From contig NZ_JBISCD010000039.1 in assembly GCF_044386045.1 (NCBI RefSeq), forward strand, positions 248,001 to 312,000: 64,000 nucleotides of DNA. Direction: 5' to 3'. The translations under genes were made by a program, and so were the position numbers. Source of the stretch: Thalassobellus sediminis (GTDB taxonomy: Bacteria > Bacteroidota > Bacteroidia > Flavobacteriales > Flavobacteriaceae). Below are positions 17,284 through 25,293 of this stretch, piece after piece. How positions within the stretch are numbered: the first letter of the stretch is position 1; each line of letters opens with the position of its first letter. The notes below the pieces were generated by a model, which saw only the letters and a program-made list of their open reading frames with translations, was not told the origin of the DNA and did no database searches.

Positions 17284-17880
17284 ATGGCTTACGATAAATT
17301 TACAACACTAACAAGTACTGCAGTTCCATTGCCAATTGAGAATGTAGACACCGATCAAATTATACCAGCTCGTTTTTTAAAAGCGACAACGCGTGATGGT
17401 TTTGGAGATAATTTATTCCGTGACTGGAGATATAATGGTGATGATACACCAAAACAAGATTTCGTTTTAAACAATCCTATATATAAAGGAAAGATATTAG
17501 TTGGAGGTAAGAACTTTGGTTCAGGATCTTCTAGAGAGCACGCTGCTTGGGCAGTATACGATTATGGTTTTCGTTGTGTAGTATCTAGTTTCTTTGCAGA
17601 TATTTTTAAGAATAACTGTTTAAATATTGGTGTTTTACCAGTGCAAATTAGTCCAGAATTTTCAAATGAAATATTTGAAGCTATTTATGCCGATCCTAAT
17701 ACAGAGTTAGTGATTGATTTACAAGCTCAAACAATTACGTTACCAGCTTCTGGAACACAAGAGTCTTTTGATATCAATGGATATAAAAAAGATAATATGC
17801 TAAATGGTTTTGATGATATTGACTATTTGCAAAACATGAAAAGTGAGATTGAAACATTTGCAGAATCTCGTCCTTTTTAA
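17284..17880 (+). CDS. leuD: 3-isopropylmalate dehydratase, small subunit
   Basis: 198-residue swivelling subunit of the LeuCD dehydratase, with the opening VDTDQIIPARFLK and the loop GSGSSREHAAWAVYDYG that marks the family. The stop is directly followed by the ATG of the synthase gene. Confidence 0.96.
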   Translation: MAYDKFTTLTSTAVPLPIENVDTDQIIPARFLKATTRDGFGDNLFRDWRYNGDDTPKQDFVLNNPIYKGKILVGGKNFGSGSSREHAAWAVYDYGFRCVVSSFFADIFKNNCLNIGVLPVQISPEFSNEIFEAIYADPNTELVIDLQAQTITLPASGTQESFDINGYKKDNMLNGFDDIDYLQNMKSEIETFAESRPF

Positions 17881-19401
17881 ATGAGTTTGAAGAAAATAGA
17901 AATAATGGATACGACATTGCGCGATGGTGAACAAACCTCGAGCGTGTCGTTTTCTGCTTCAGAGAAGCTTACTATTGCAAAGCTTTTACTAGAAGAATTA
18001 AAAGTAGATCGTATTGAAATAGCATCAGCACGTGTGTCTGAAGGTGAACTTCAAGCGGTTAAAGATGTTACCGAATGGGCATCTGAAAACAATTATTTAG
18101 ATGATGTTGAAGTATTAACTTTTGTTGATAATGGTGTATCTATACAATGGATGATTGATGCAGGAGCTAAGGTTCAAAACTTGTTAACCAAAGGTTCTTT
18201 AAACCATTTAACACATCAACTTAAAAAAACTCCAAGTCAGCATTTTAAAGAAATAGCAGAAAATATCGCTTTCGCGGAAGAAAAAGGTATTGATACGAAT
18301 GTTTATTTAGAAGATTGGAGCAATGGCATGCGAAATTCTAAAGACTATGTTTTTGAGTTTTTAGCCTTTTTAGCAACGCAACCAGTAAAGCGTATTATGC
18401 TACCAGATACTTTAGGTGTTTTAACACCAGAAGAATCTTATAATTATATTAAAGAGATTAAAGATTTATATCCTAATCTGCATTTTGATTTCCATACACA
18501 TAACGATTACGATTTAGGTGTATCTAACGCTATGGAAGGTTTAAAAGCAGGTGCCGATGGTTTGCATTTAACAATAAATGGTATGGGAGAGCGTGCAGGA
18601 AATGCACCAATGGCCAGTACTATTGCTGTTATTAATGATTTTATGCCAAATATTGAAATTGGCGTTAATGAAACCTTTTTATTTACCATTAGTAAATTAA
18701 TTGAAACGTTTTCGGGTGTTATGATTCCGTCTAACAAACCTGTTGTTGGTGCTAATGTGTTTACACAAACGGCTGGAATTCATGCCGATGGCGATAATAA
18801 AAATAACTTGTATTTTAGTGAGTTGATGCCAGAGCGTTTTGGTAGAACACGCCAATATGCTTTAGGAAAATCGTCTGGAAAAGCTAATATACAGAAGAAT
18901 TTACAAGAATTAGGACTTCAGCTTAATGATGCCGATTTACGAAAAGTAACGCAACGTATTATTGAGTTAGGAGATAAAAAACAAGTGGTTACTAAAGAGG
19001 ATTTACCTTATATTATTTCGGATGTTTTAGACAGAACTTATGAAGAAAAGGTAAAGGTTAACTCTTATGTGCTAACACATTCTAAAGGATTGAAACCATC
19101 AACAACGGTTTCTATTACTATAAATAATGAAACGTTTGAAGAAAGTTCTCAAGGCGATGGACAATTTGATGCGTTTATGAATGCTATTAGAAGTATTTTT
19201 AAAAGTAAAAATTTAGTATTACCTGATTTGGTTGATTATGCGGTGAGAATACCTCCTGGAAGTCATTCGGATGCTTTGTGTGAAACCATTATTACTTGGA
19301 AAAATGCTGATAGAGAATTTAAAACTCGTGGTTTAGATTCAGATCAAACAGTATCTGCTATTAAAGCTACTGAGAAAATGCTAAACATTATTATTAGTTA
19401 G
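17881..19401 (+). CDS. cimA: LeuA/CimA-family acyltransferase, probable (R)-citramalate synthase
   Basis: 506 residues: a TIM-barrel catalytic domain (about 1-320) with TLRDGEQ and metal ligands in DFHTHND, and a C-terminal LeuA-type regulatory domain (about 390-506). The active-site flank TSSVSFSASEKL, the VDRIEIASARVSEGEL segment and VYLEDWSNGMRNS recall, from memory, the citramalate synthase characterised in Leptospira, rather than typical LeuA, which usually has LRDGEQSPG or LRDGEQVPG. Citramalate synthase joins pyruvate and acetyl-CoA; LeuCD and LeuB on either side can finish the route to 2-oxobutyrate for isoleucine. The alternative is 2-isopropylmalate synthase (leucine). The family call is firm, the substrate call moderate. 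Confidence 0.65.
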   Translation: MSLKKIEIMDTTLRDGEQTSSVSFSASEKLTIAKLLLEELKVDRIEIASARVSEGELQAVKDVTEWASENNYLDDVEVLTFVDNGVSIQWMIDAGAKVQNLLTKGSLNHLTHQLKKTPSQHFKEIAENIAFAEEKGIDTNVYLEDWSNGMRNSKDYVFEFLAFLATQPVKRIMLPDTLGVLTPEESYNYIKEIKDLYPNLHFDFHTHNDYDLGVSNAMEGLKAGADGLHLTINGMGERAGNAPMASTIAVINDFMPNIEIGVNETFLFTISKLIETFSGVMIPSNKPVVGANVFTQTAGIHADGDNKNNLYFSELMPERFGRTRQYALGKSSGKANIQKNLQELGLQLNDADLRKVTQRIIELGDKKQVVTKEDLPYIISDVLDRTYEEKVKVNSYVLTHSKGLKPSTTVSITINNETFEESSQGDGQFDAFMNAIRSIFKSKNLVLPDLVDYAVRIPPGSHSDALCETIITWKNADREFKTRGLDSDQTVSAIKATEKMLNIIIS

Positions 19402-19403
19402 AA

Positions 19404-19503
19404 CGCTAAATGGTTAGCGCGTTAGAGATTGATGCGGCATCCTTTTTTGTTATTAAAAACAAAAAAGATATAGCTGAAAGCCCGACCCTTTTTAGGGTAA
19501 CGC
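19404..19503 (+). repeat. Structured intergenic element (three-way-junction-like)
   Basis: A small hairpin CGCTAA-atgg-TTAGCG (19404-19419) adjoins an 85-base structure whose ends pair (GCGTTA 19419-19424 with TAACGC 19498-19503). Two hairpins are nested inside: a perfect 10-bp stem (19442-19451 with 19458-19467) and ACCCT-tttt-AGGGT (19485-19498). GC content is above the surroundings. It resembles an intergenic repeat I recall from other Flavobacteriaceae, but no second copy is seen in this window. It could be a mobile MITE-like repeat or an operon-internal RNA element. Confidence 0.6.
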
Positions 19504-19547
19504 AAAAAAAATAAAAAAGTTTAAAATAAAGATTAAAAATAAAATAG

Positions 19548-20606
19548 ATGAAATTTAATATTGCTCTTTTAGCCGGAGACGGCATAGGACCAGAAGTAAT
19601 AGATCAAGCTGTAAAGGTAAGTGATGCTGTTGCTGCAAAATTTGGACATGAAATAACTTGGAAACCTGCCTTAACAGGTGCTGCAGCTATTGATGCTGTT
19701 GGTGAACCTTATCCAGACAGTACACACGATGTTTGTGTTGCTGCTGATGCTGTTTTATTTGGAGCTATTGGGCACCCAAAATTTGATAATGATCCTTCTG
19801 CGCCTGTACGTCCGGAGCAAGGTTTATTAAAAATGCGTAAAAAATTAGGGTTATTTGCTAATGTACGTCCAACATTTACATTTCCTTCTTTATTAGATAA
19901 ATCGCCTTTAAAACAAGAGCGTATTGAAGGTACTGATTTAGTGTTTTTACGTGAGTTAACTGGTGGAATTTACTTTGGTGAAAAGGGTAGAAGAGATGGT
20001 GGAGAAACAGCTTTTGATAACTGTGTTTATACTAGAGCTGAAGTACAACGTTTAGCTAAAAAAGGTTTTGAATTAGCAATGACACGTTCTAAGAAATTAT
20101 GTTGTGTTGATAAAGCCAACGTATTAGAAACGTCTCGTTTATGGAGAGAAACAGTTCAAGCTATGGAAAAAGATTATCCAGAAGTTGAAGTAAGTTATGA
20201 GTTTGTTGATGCCGTAGCGATGCGTTTGGTACAATGGCCAAATAGTTACGATGTATTAATTACTGAAAACTTATTCGGTGATATTTTAACAGATGAAGCT
20301 TCTGTAATTTCAGGATCTATGGGACTTATGCCATCGGCATCTATGGGATCTGATATTGCTTTATTCGAACCTATTCACGGATCGTATCCACAAGCAACTG
20401 GATTAAATATTGCGAATCCTATGGCAACTGTTTTATCTGCAGCTATGATGTTTGAAACAGCTTTTAACTTACCTGAAGAAGGTAAAGCTATTAGAGATGC
20501 TGTTAATAAAGCCTTAGCTGAAGGTATGGTTACTGAAGATTTAGCTGATGGTGGAAAATCATACGGAACCAAAGAAGTTGGTGACTGGTTAGCTGCTAAT
20601 ATTTAA
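19548..20606 (+). CDS. leuB: 3-isopropylmalate dehydrogenase
   Basis: 352-residue NAD-dependent beta-hydroxyacid oxidative decarboxylase. Signature regions include LLAGDGIGPEV at the start, RELTGGIYFGEKGRR, and the NLFGDILTDEAS metal/NAD motif. It turns 3-isopropylmalate into the leucine precursor and can also oxidise 3-methylmalate in the citramalate route. Last gene of the cluster, followed by a strong terminator. Confidence 0.96.
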   Translation: MKFNIALLAGDGIGPEVIDQAVKVSDAVAAKFGHEITWKPALTGAAAIDAVGEPYPDSTHDVCVAADAVLFGAIGHPKFDNDPSAPVRPEQGLLKMRKKLGLFANVRPTFTFPSLLDKSPLKQERIEGTDLVFLRELTGGIYFGEKGRRDGGETAFDNCVYTRAEVQRLAKKGFELAMTRSKKLCCVDKANVLETSRLWRETVQAMEKDYPEVEVSYEFVDAVAMRLVQWPNSYDVLITENLFGDILTDEASVISGSMGLMPSASMGSDIALFEPIHGSYPQATGLNIANPMATVLSAAMMFETAFNLPEEGKAIRDAVNKALAEGMVTEDLADGGKSYGTKEVGDWLAANI

Positions 20607-20630
20607 GATATTAAGCACACTATAAATTAA

Positions 20631-20663
20631 AAAGGGTGAATTCTATGAATTCACCCTTTTTTT
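20631..20663 (+). terminator. Intrinsic terminator of the leu cluster
   Basis: A perfect 13-bp stem (20631-20643 with 20647-20659), 3-base loop, followed by seven Ts. It probably ends the leuC-leuB transcript and could also serve the convergent MscS gene weakly. Confidence 0.9.
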
Positions 20664-20690
20664 ATTGTTAAAACTAATGATTTTCTTTAT

Positions 20691-20716
20691 GTGATTTCTC
20701 CTAGCGTCGAAATGAC
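20691..20716. repeat. GTCATTTCGA-type intergenic repeat, inverted copy
   Basis: Reads GTGATTTCTCCTAGCG and then TCGAAATGAC on the plus strand, i.e. starts GTCATTTCGA on the minus strand like the element at 11663. The TCTCCTA-CGTCG core also appears near 27541 and, with changes, near 28433. It lies between convergent genes. Confidence 0.5.
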
Positions 20717-20737
20717 TTATAGCTATTTCTTTAGAAT

Positions 20738-22021
20738 TTATTTAGTTTTAAAGCTACCATGACTAGGCAACTCAAAAACCTCTAATTCAAAGTAGGGAAG
20801 GGCTGCTAATAAATGATCGAAGATATCAGACATAATATATTCGTAATTCTCCCAACGTTTATCACTACTAAAAGCATAAATTTCTAAAGGAATTCCTTGC
20901 GTGGTTGGTGCTAATTGACGCGCCATAATCATCAGATCTTTATTAATAGCTGAATGATGCTTTAAATACGAATCGATATATTTTCTAAAAACACCAATAT
21001 TAGTCAGGTTTCTACCGTTTAATAATAAGTCTTTATTAATTGTATTTGTATCGTTAAACGTTTTAATATCGGCTTGTCTACCTTCTAAATAAGAGGTTAA
21101 AAGTTGAATGCTTTTTAGTTTTTCAACATCAGTATCTGTTAAATATTTAATACCATCTTGTTTTATAAACAAGGCTCTTTTAATTCGTCTTCCTTCTGAA
21201 CTTGTCATACCACGCCAGTTTTTAAACGAATCGGAAATAAGGGCATAGGTTGGAATAGTAGTAATCGTTTTATCGAAATTTTGAACTTTTACTGTGGCTA
21301 AATTTATTTCAATAACATCACCATCGGCACCATATTTTTCAAAGGTTATCCAATCGCCAATACGCACCATGTCGTTTATAGATACCTGAATACTAGCAAC
21401 AAAGCCCATAATAGTATCTTTAAATACTAATATGATAACTGCTGAAATGGCTCCAAGACCCGTAACAAACTTTAAAAACGGAATATCTGTAACAATAGCT
21501 ATGGCCGACATAAATCCCGCTACCCAAGCAAAAATCATGAAAACTTGAATGTAGCTATCTATTGGTTTATCTTTTAAATTGGGTATGGTTTTTAAATAAT
21601 CCTTTAAGGTGTTTAGAAGACTTCTAACAATCCAGAGTGTTAAAATAATAGCAAATACTTTTAAACCTTTTTCAACAACATTTTCAAAAGAAGGAAAGTC
21701 TATAAAAACAATATCAATAAATTCTAAAGCAATTAATAATGGAATAATATGCGCAATATTACGAGGCACTTTATTTTTCACTAATAAATCATCAAAATTT
21801 GATTTAGAAATAGCTGCAAATCTAGTAAAGGCTGTTAATAGAAGCTTCCTAATGAGAAAATCTACAAGAAAAACAATGATAAGTACCGTAAATAATAAGG
21901 CTATCATGTTTAAATATTTAGCAGACTGTTGTGTTAATTGAACGGTTTCTACTAAATAGTCATATAGTAAATGTGAATATTTAGGTCTTACAACAACTTC
22001 TGTGATAGTATCCGCTTGCAT
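20738..22021 (-). CDS. Small-conductance mechanosensitive channel, YbdG-like MscS family
   Basis: 427 residues with about five hydrophobic segments in the first half (clusters near 35-55, 85-105, 118-138, 158-178 and 185-205) followed by the MscS beta domain (FKDTIMGFVASIQVSINDMVRIGDWITF). Length and the long C-terminal soluble part resemble YbdG, one of the larger MscS-type channels. It relieves osmotic pressure across the inner membrane. Its start overlaps the stop of the upstream DUF3817 gene by one base (TAATG). Confidence 0.85.
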   Translation of the reverse strand: MQADTITEVVVRPKYSHLLYDYLVETVQLTQQSAKYLNMIALLFTVLIIVFLVDFLIRKLLLTAFTRFAAISKSNFDDLLVKNKVPRNIAHIIPLLIALEFIDIVFIDFPSFENVVEKGLKVFAIILTLWIVRSLLNTLKDYLKTIPNLKDKPIDSYIQVFMIFAWVAGFMSAIAIVTDIPFLKFVTGLGAISAVIILVFKDTIMGFVASIQVSINDMVRIGDWITFEKYGADGDVIEINLATVKVQNFDKTITTIPTYALISDSFKNWRGMTSSEGRRIKRALFIKQDGIKYLTDTDVEKLKSIQLLTSYLEGRQADIKTFNDTNTINKDLLLNGRNLTNIGVFRKYIDSYLKHHSAINKDLMIMARQLAPTTQGIPLEIYAFSSDKRWENYEYIMSDIFDHLLAALPYFELEVFELPSHGSFKTK

Positions 22022-22311
22022 TATGCTTTAACTTTTAAATATTTTCTATCGATATAAAAGGTTCCGAAAGGAATAATTGCTGCCAATAAAACAGACCAAA
22101 ATTCTTTTTTAGTCCAACCTAATTCCGATTTAATCATGAAGGCAAGTATAATGTAACCTATAAAAAGTATACCATGAGGCATTCCTAGTAGTTTTACATA
22201 TTTCGGTTCGTGTAAAAGGTATTTTATAGGTGTAGCGATGAATAATAATAAAATATAAGATACACCTTCAAGAAATGCTACAATTCTGAATATATTTAAA
22301 AATGAAAACAT
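22021..22311 (-). CDS. DUF3817 membrane protein
   Basis: A 96-residue protein with three hydrophobic segments, starting MFSFLNIFRIVAFLEGVSYILLL. The start at 22311 is preferred over an in-frame ATG 11 codons upstream because the shorter form matches the compact family. Function unknown. It is coupled to the MscS gene through a TAATG overlap. Confidence 0.75.
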   Translation of the reverse strand: MFSFLNIFRIVAFLEGVSYILLLFIATPIKYLLHEPKYVKLLGMPHGILFIGYIILAFMIKSELGWTKKEFWSVLLAAIIPFGTFYIDRKYLKVKA

Positions 22312-22375
22312 GATATAAAATTTAAGTACAAAAATACAGTACAAAGATTAAATATAGCGTGTGTTTAAGTTTTTT

Positions 22376-22993
22376 TTAAAAGACGTTAAAAATAACAAGT
22401 CCGTAGAATAAAAAACGTAATAAACGTAACGAACCATAAATAACAACATTTTTAAAAGGAAACTCTATAATACCAGCTGCCATACAAGAAATTGAAAAGG
22501 GTAGCGGCAATAGGGCACCAACAACAATTAAAAAACCGCCCCATTTTTTTGAGTTTTTTAATTGATCTGCCATTTTTTCTTCTAAATAGTTATGAAAAGA
22601 AGGTATTTTGGTAATAATATGTCCGATATAATATGAAACCAAACCTCCGAAATAAGATAAAAAAGCTAAAAGACTCAAATAGCCCCAAGGATTATTAAGC
22701 TTTCCTACCCAGGCAATAAATATTTCTGGTGGCACAAGACCTAATAAGGTTTCTGAAACAAAAAAGAATGCTAATACGCCATAAGCCGGTAATATTTGTG
22801 TAAGTTTTACTAATGCAGCATTAATATTAAAAAAATGATTTAAAGTATATACAGCAGCAACAATAATTATAATATAAGGAATAGCTTTTTTAACAGCATT
22901 CCAAACAAATGCATAAAATCCTGTATAACTATAGTACTGATGTAGTAATTGAAAACGAGACTTAGATGTTTTTGTTTTTGACTTAGGTTTCAT
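22376..22993 (-). CDS. VTT-domain (DedA/YqaA-like) membrane protein
   Basis: 205 residues from the first ATG (22993); the frame extends nine codons further to a TTG, which I do not use. A basic N-terminal tail is followed by at least four membrane segments and the family-typical VPPEIFIAWVGKLNNPWGYL and GALLPLPFSISCMAAGI. DedA/VTT proteins are implicated in lipid-carrier or phospholipid scrambling and envelope stability. It is the last core gene before the accessory island. Confidence 0.8.
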   Translation of the reverse strand: MKPKSKTKTSKSRFQLLHQYYSYTGFYAFVWNAVKKAIPYIIIIVAAVYTLNHFFNINAALVKLTQILPAYGVLAFFFVSETLLGLVPPEIFIAWVGKLNNPWGYLSLLAFLSYFGGLVSYYIGHIITKIPSFHNYLEEKMADQLKNSKKWGGFLIVVGALLPLPFSISCMAAGIIEFPFKNVVIYGSLRLLRFLFYGLVIFNVF

Positions 22994-23111
22994 TAAATAA
23001 TTTGATAAATTTAAAGGCAAGCAAATATAATTGTATTGTATTTGTTATAAAAATGTAATTTGCCAATTAAATATTATTTAACATAATTTAATAAATAGAG
23101 AGTAAGGTTTA

Positions 23112-23306
<195 letters not shown>

Positions 23307-23772
23307 TCCCAGAAAGTTTTAATTTTAATAGAATACTAATATTTGGGTCATTAAACTTTATCGTTTTGCTTCTCGTATAATTTTAATATTCTGTACAATC
23401 CTTAATCAATTTTTAAATAAGCGATTCTCAAGAAGCATAATAATTCTATTTCTGTACTATAATTTGCCGTTATGTAAAATTGCCGCTGCCAATCGCTCGA
23501 TTGCTTTTTAAAAATTTAAATGTTTCAATAACATTTATTTTTAAACACAATTTACCGCCGCTTGCCAACGCCAAAAAAAAGCTAGCTTTTAACTATTATT
23601 AAAATTCTCGTTTTAAAGGAAATCTTCGTTGTAATTTTTTTCAAGAGATTCTCGTAAGCTTTCCACAAGAGCTAAAATTTTAAGAAAAATAAAATTCTTA
23701 GCACTTGTTCTATTTAGAAATCCAATTTAAATTTTCTGAAATTCTATTTTACATAATGTTTATAGATATGAT
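23307..23772. other. Non-coding stretch with further copies of the folded-element ends
   Basis: 466 bases without a credible ORF. It holds TTATGTAAAAT at 23470-23480 and its complement TATTTTACATAAT at 23745-23757, directly after the next minus-strand gene. The 17-mer ATTCTATTTTACATAAT occurs both just inside 23117-23133 and at 23741-23757, 624 bases apart, as a direct repeat. The interior has several GC-richer words (CCGCTGCC, CCGCCGCTTGCC) untypical of the surroundings. Confidence 0.55.
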
Positions 23773-24198
23773 TTAAAGTTTATCAATCATATTCTCTATA
23801 GCATATTTACTTAACTCTGGGATTGCATTTGTAAATACGCTAATTTCCCAATTAGATAATTGTGCTAACATCACGTCATTACTAATAAATAATGAATTTG
23901 GATTTAAAAATACTGTTAACGGAATTAGATATAAAACTTTCGCTTCGCTCTCAATTAAAAGAACTAAACCAATTAAAAGATTTTCTTTTAGTTCGCCTAA
24001 ATCTTGTTTTGGAATCTTGATAATTCTTTTGGTATCAAAATCAATAGATTTAAAGAATAATTGATACGATTTGCCATTATTAGTCTTGATATTAAAGTCT
24101 ACTGCTTCTCTCCCACTTTCATTATGTGAAACTTTAATTTGAGCTTTTTTAAGCTCTGATTTCATAAAGTTTAATGCGTTTTCATTGACAGTATTCAT
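23773..24198 (-). CDS. Small hypothetical protein, possible degenerate PD-(D/E)XK-like fold
   Basis: 141 residues from ATG at 24198; the frame could extend three codons to a TTG. The stretch SGREAVDFNIKTNNGKSYQLFFKSIDF (Asp34 to Lys50) has the layout of a PD-(D/E)XK nuclease-like beta-hairpin such as that in DUF4365-type proteins, but the position expected to be Glu/Gln before x-Lys is Phe48, so catalytic activity is doubtful. The later part alternates hydrophobic strands with NPNSLFISNDVML. Function unknown. It lies in the accessory island with its stop next to a folded repeat end, like a cassette gene. Confidence 0.55.
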   Translation of the reverse strand: MNTVNENALNFMKSELKKAQIKVSHNESGREAVDFNIKTNNGKSYQLFFKSIDFDTKRIIKIPKQDLGELKENLLIGLVLLIESEAKVLYLIPLTVFLNPNSLFISNDVMLAQLSNWEISVFTNAIPELSKYAIENMIDKL

Positions 24199-24225
24199 AG
24201 ATAACAAGATACATTTTTAAGTTTT

Positions 24226-24420
24226 AATATCTTTTGTCTTGAAACAAAAGAAACAAAAATTCAAGACTGCATAAACTTTTGGAAACAATTACGGCTCGTT
24301 ATGCTATATTTTAGGAAACATTGTAACTCGTTAAGATTGTTTTGAAATTCGTTGCTTATTTATAACTATTAAGAATCTGTATTACTAGACCCCTAAAATA
24401 TGTACGCTCCACTCACCTAT
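24226..24420. repeat. Intergenic repeat with TTTTGTCTTGAAACAAAAG opening
   Basis: The opening (about 24232-24269) contains CTTTTGTCTTGAAACAAAAG, a hairpin, followed by AAACAAAAATTCAAGACTG, in which GTCTTGAA is answered by TTCAAGAC. From memory this kind of sequence is dispersed in many Flavobacteriaceae. It ends before the TOPRIM gene; no ORF inside. The 262 bases between the two genes are otherwise blank. Confidence 0.45.
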
Positions 24421-24469
24421 TGTTTTACCAAAATTTTATGAGGTCGAGTAAAATCCTATAAAAAACACT

Positions 24470-25291
24470 TTATTTCGTAAATTTTTCAAAGAATGAAATT
24501 ATTTCAGAGCATTTATCAGAAGATTTAATTTTATTATCATTTAAATAATCTGATTGACTGATAATTACAGTATTTGTTGATCCTGATTTTTGTAATTGCC
24601 CAGATATACCTATGATGGCTTTCTTAAGATCAGCTCCTTTTTTCTTTCCTCTCTTTTCTTCATAATGAGTATCAAAGTATTGTTTGGCATTTTCAAAAAT
24701 TTCTTCATTATTCTCTAACATAATAGGAATAAGTAAATCTTCTAACTTACCATTTTGTGATTCTACATTTGAAAAAATATAGCATCCTAAAAGCATTTCT
24801 CTATATTTTGCTAAAATGGCATCATCTAAAAACTCAAGATCATTAATTATTTCTTTGACTTCATTTTGAACTTCTTTCAGTCTATTTTCAGTTCCTTTGT
24901 CATCTGCATCGAAAAAATATAAAAGATTTAGTGTTGTATCTTTAGGTAGGATTTCTATTTTACCTTCTTTAGGTAAAAAGGAAACAATTTTACTCAATAT
25001 TGATTGTCTAGTATCTTTTTTTGAATCTCCTCCTAATGCATATAAAAAGACAAAATTATCATCTCTTTTTAAAACAGAACCTGGAAGTAATGTTCTTCGA
25101 ACAGTTTGAATATTTAGATCATTAACATTACTTTTTTTAACTTCTTCAACAATAAATTGATTCATTGGTGTTGGGTACTCTCCAAGTTTTGTGTTTTGTG
25201 CTGTTTTAAATGAACTAGTCTTTAAAATTTTATGTAAAAAAGCGACATCATGAGGGCCTTCACATAAAGCTAAAATTATGTTATTTGCCAT
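24470..25291 (-). CDS. TOPRIM-like (OLD/DUF3226-type) protein, partner of the ParB-ATPase
   Basis: 273 residues. The N-terminus reads ILALCEGPHDVAFLHKIL with Glu11, and about 115 residues on comes LLYFFDADDKGTE with Asp128, Asp130 and Asp131: the E...DxD pattern of a TOPRIM catalytic centre as in OLD-family nucleases, GajA and PARIS AriB. The C-terminal third is charged and helical, with SGSTNTVIISQSDYL near 230-245. It begins two bases after the stop of the ATPase gene, so the pair is translationally coupled. Probable role: nuclease or RNA/DNA-targeting effector controlled by the ATPase. Family resemblance is by motif only. Confidence 0.68.
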   Translation of the reverse strand: MANNIILALCEGPHDVAFLHKILKTSSFKTAQNTKLGEYPTPMNQFIVEEVKKSNVNDLNIQTVRRTLLPGSVLKRDDNFVFLYALGGDSKKDTRQSILSKIVSFLPKEGKIEILPKDTTLNLLYFFDADDKGTENRLKEVQNEVKEIINDLEFLDDAILAKYREMLLGCYIFSNVESQNGKLEDLLIPIMLENNEEIFENAKQYFDTHYEEKRGKKKGADLKKAIIGISGQLQKSGSTNTVIISQSDYLNDNKIKSSDKCSEIISFFEKFTK

Positions 25292-25293
25292 AT

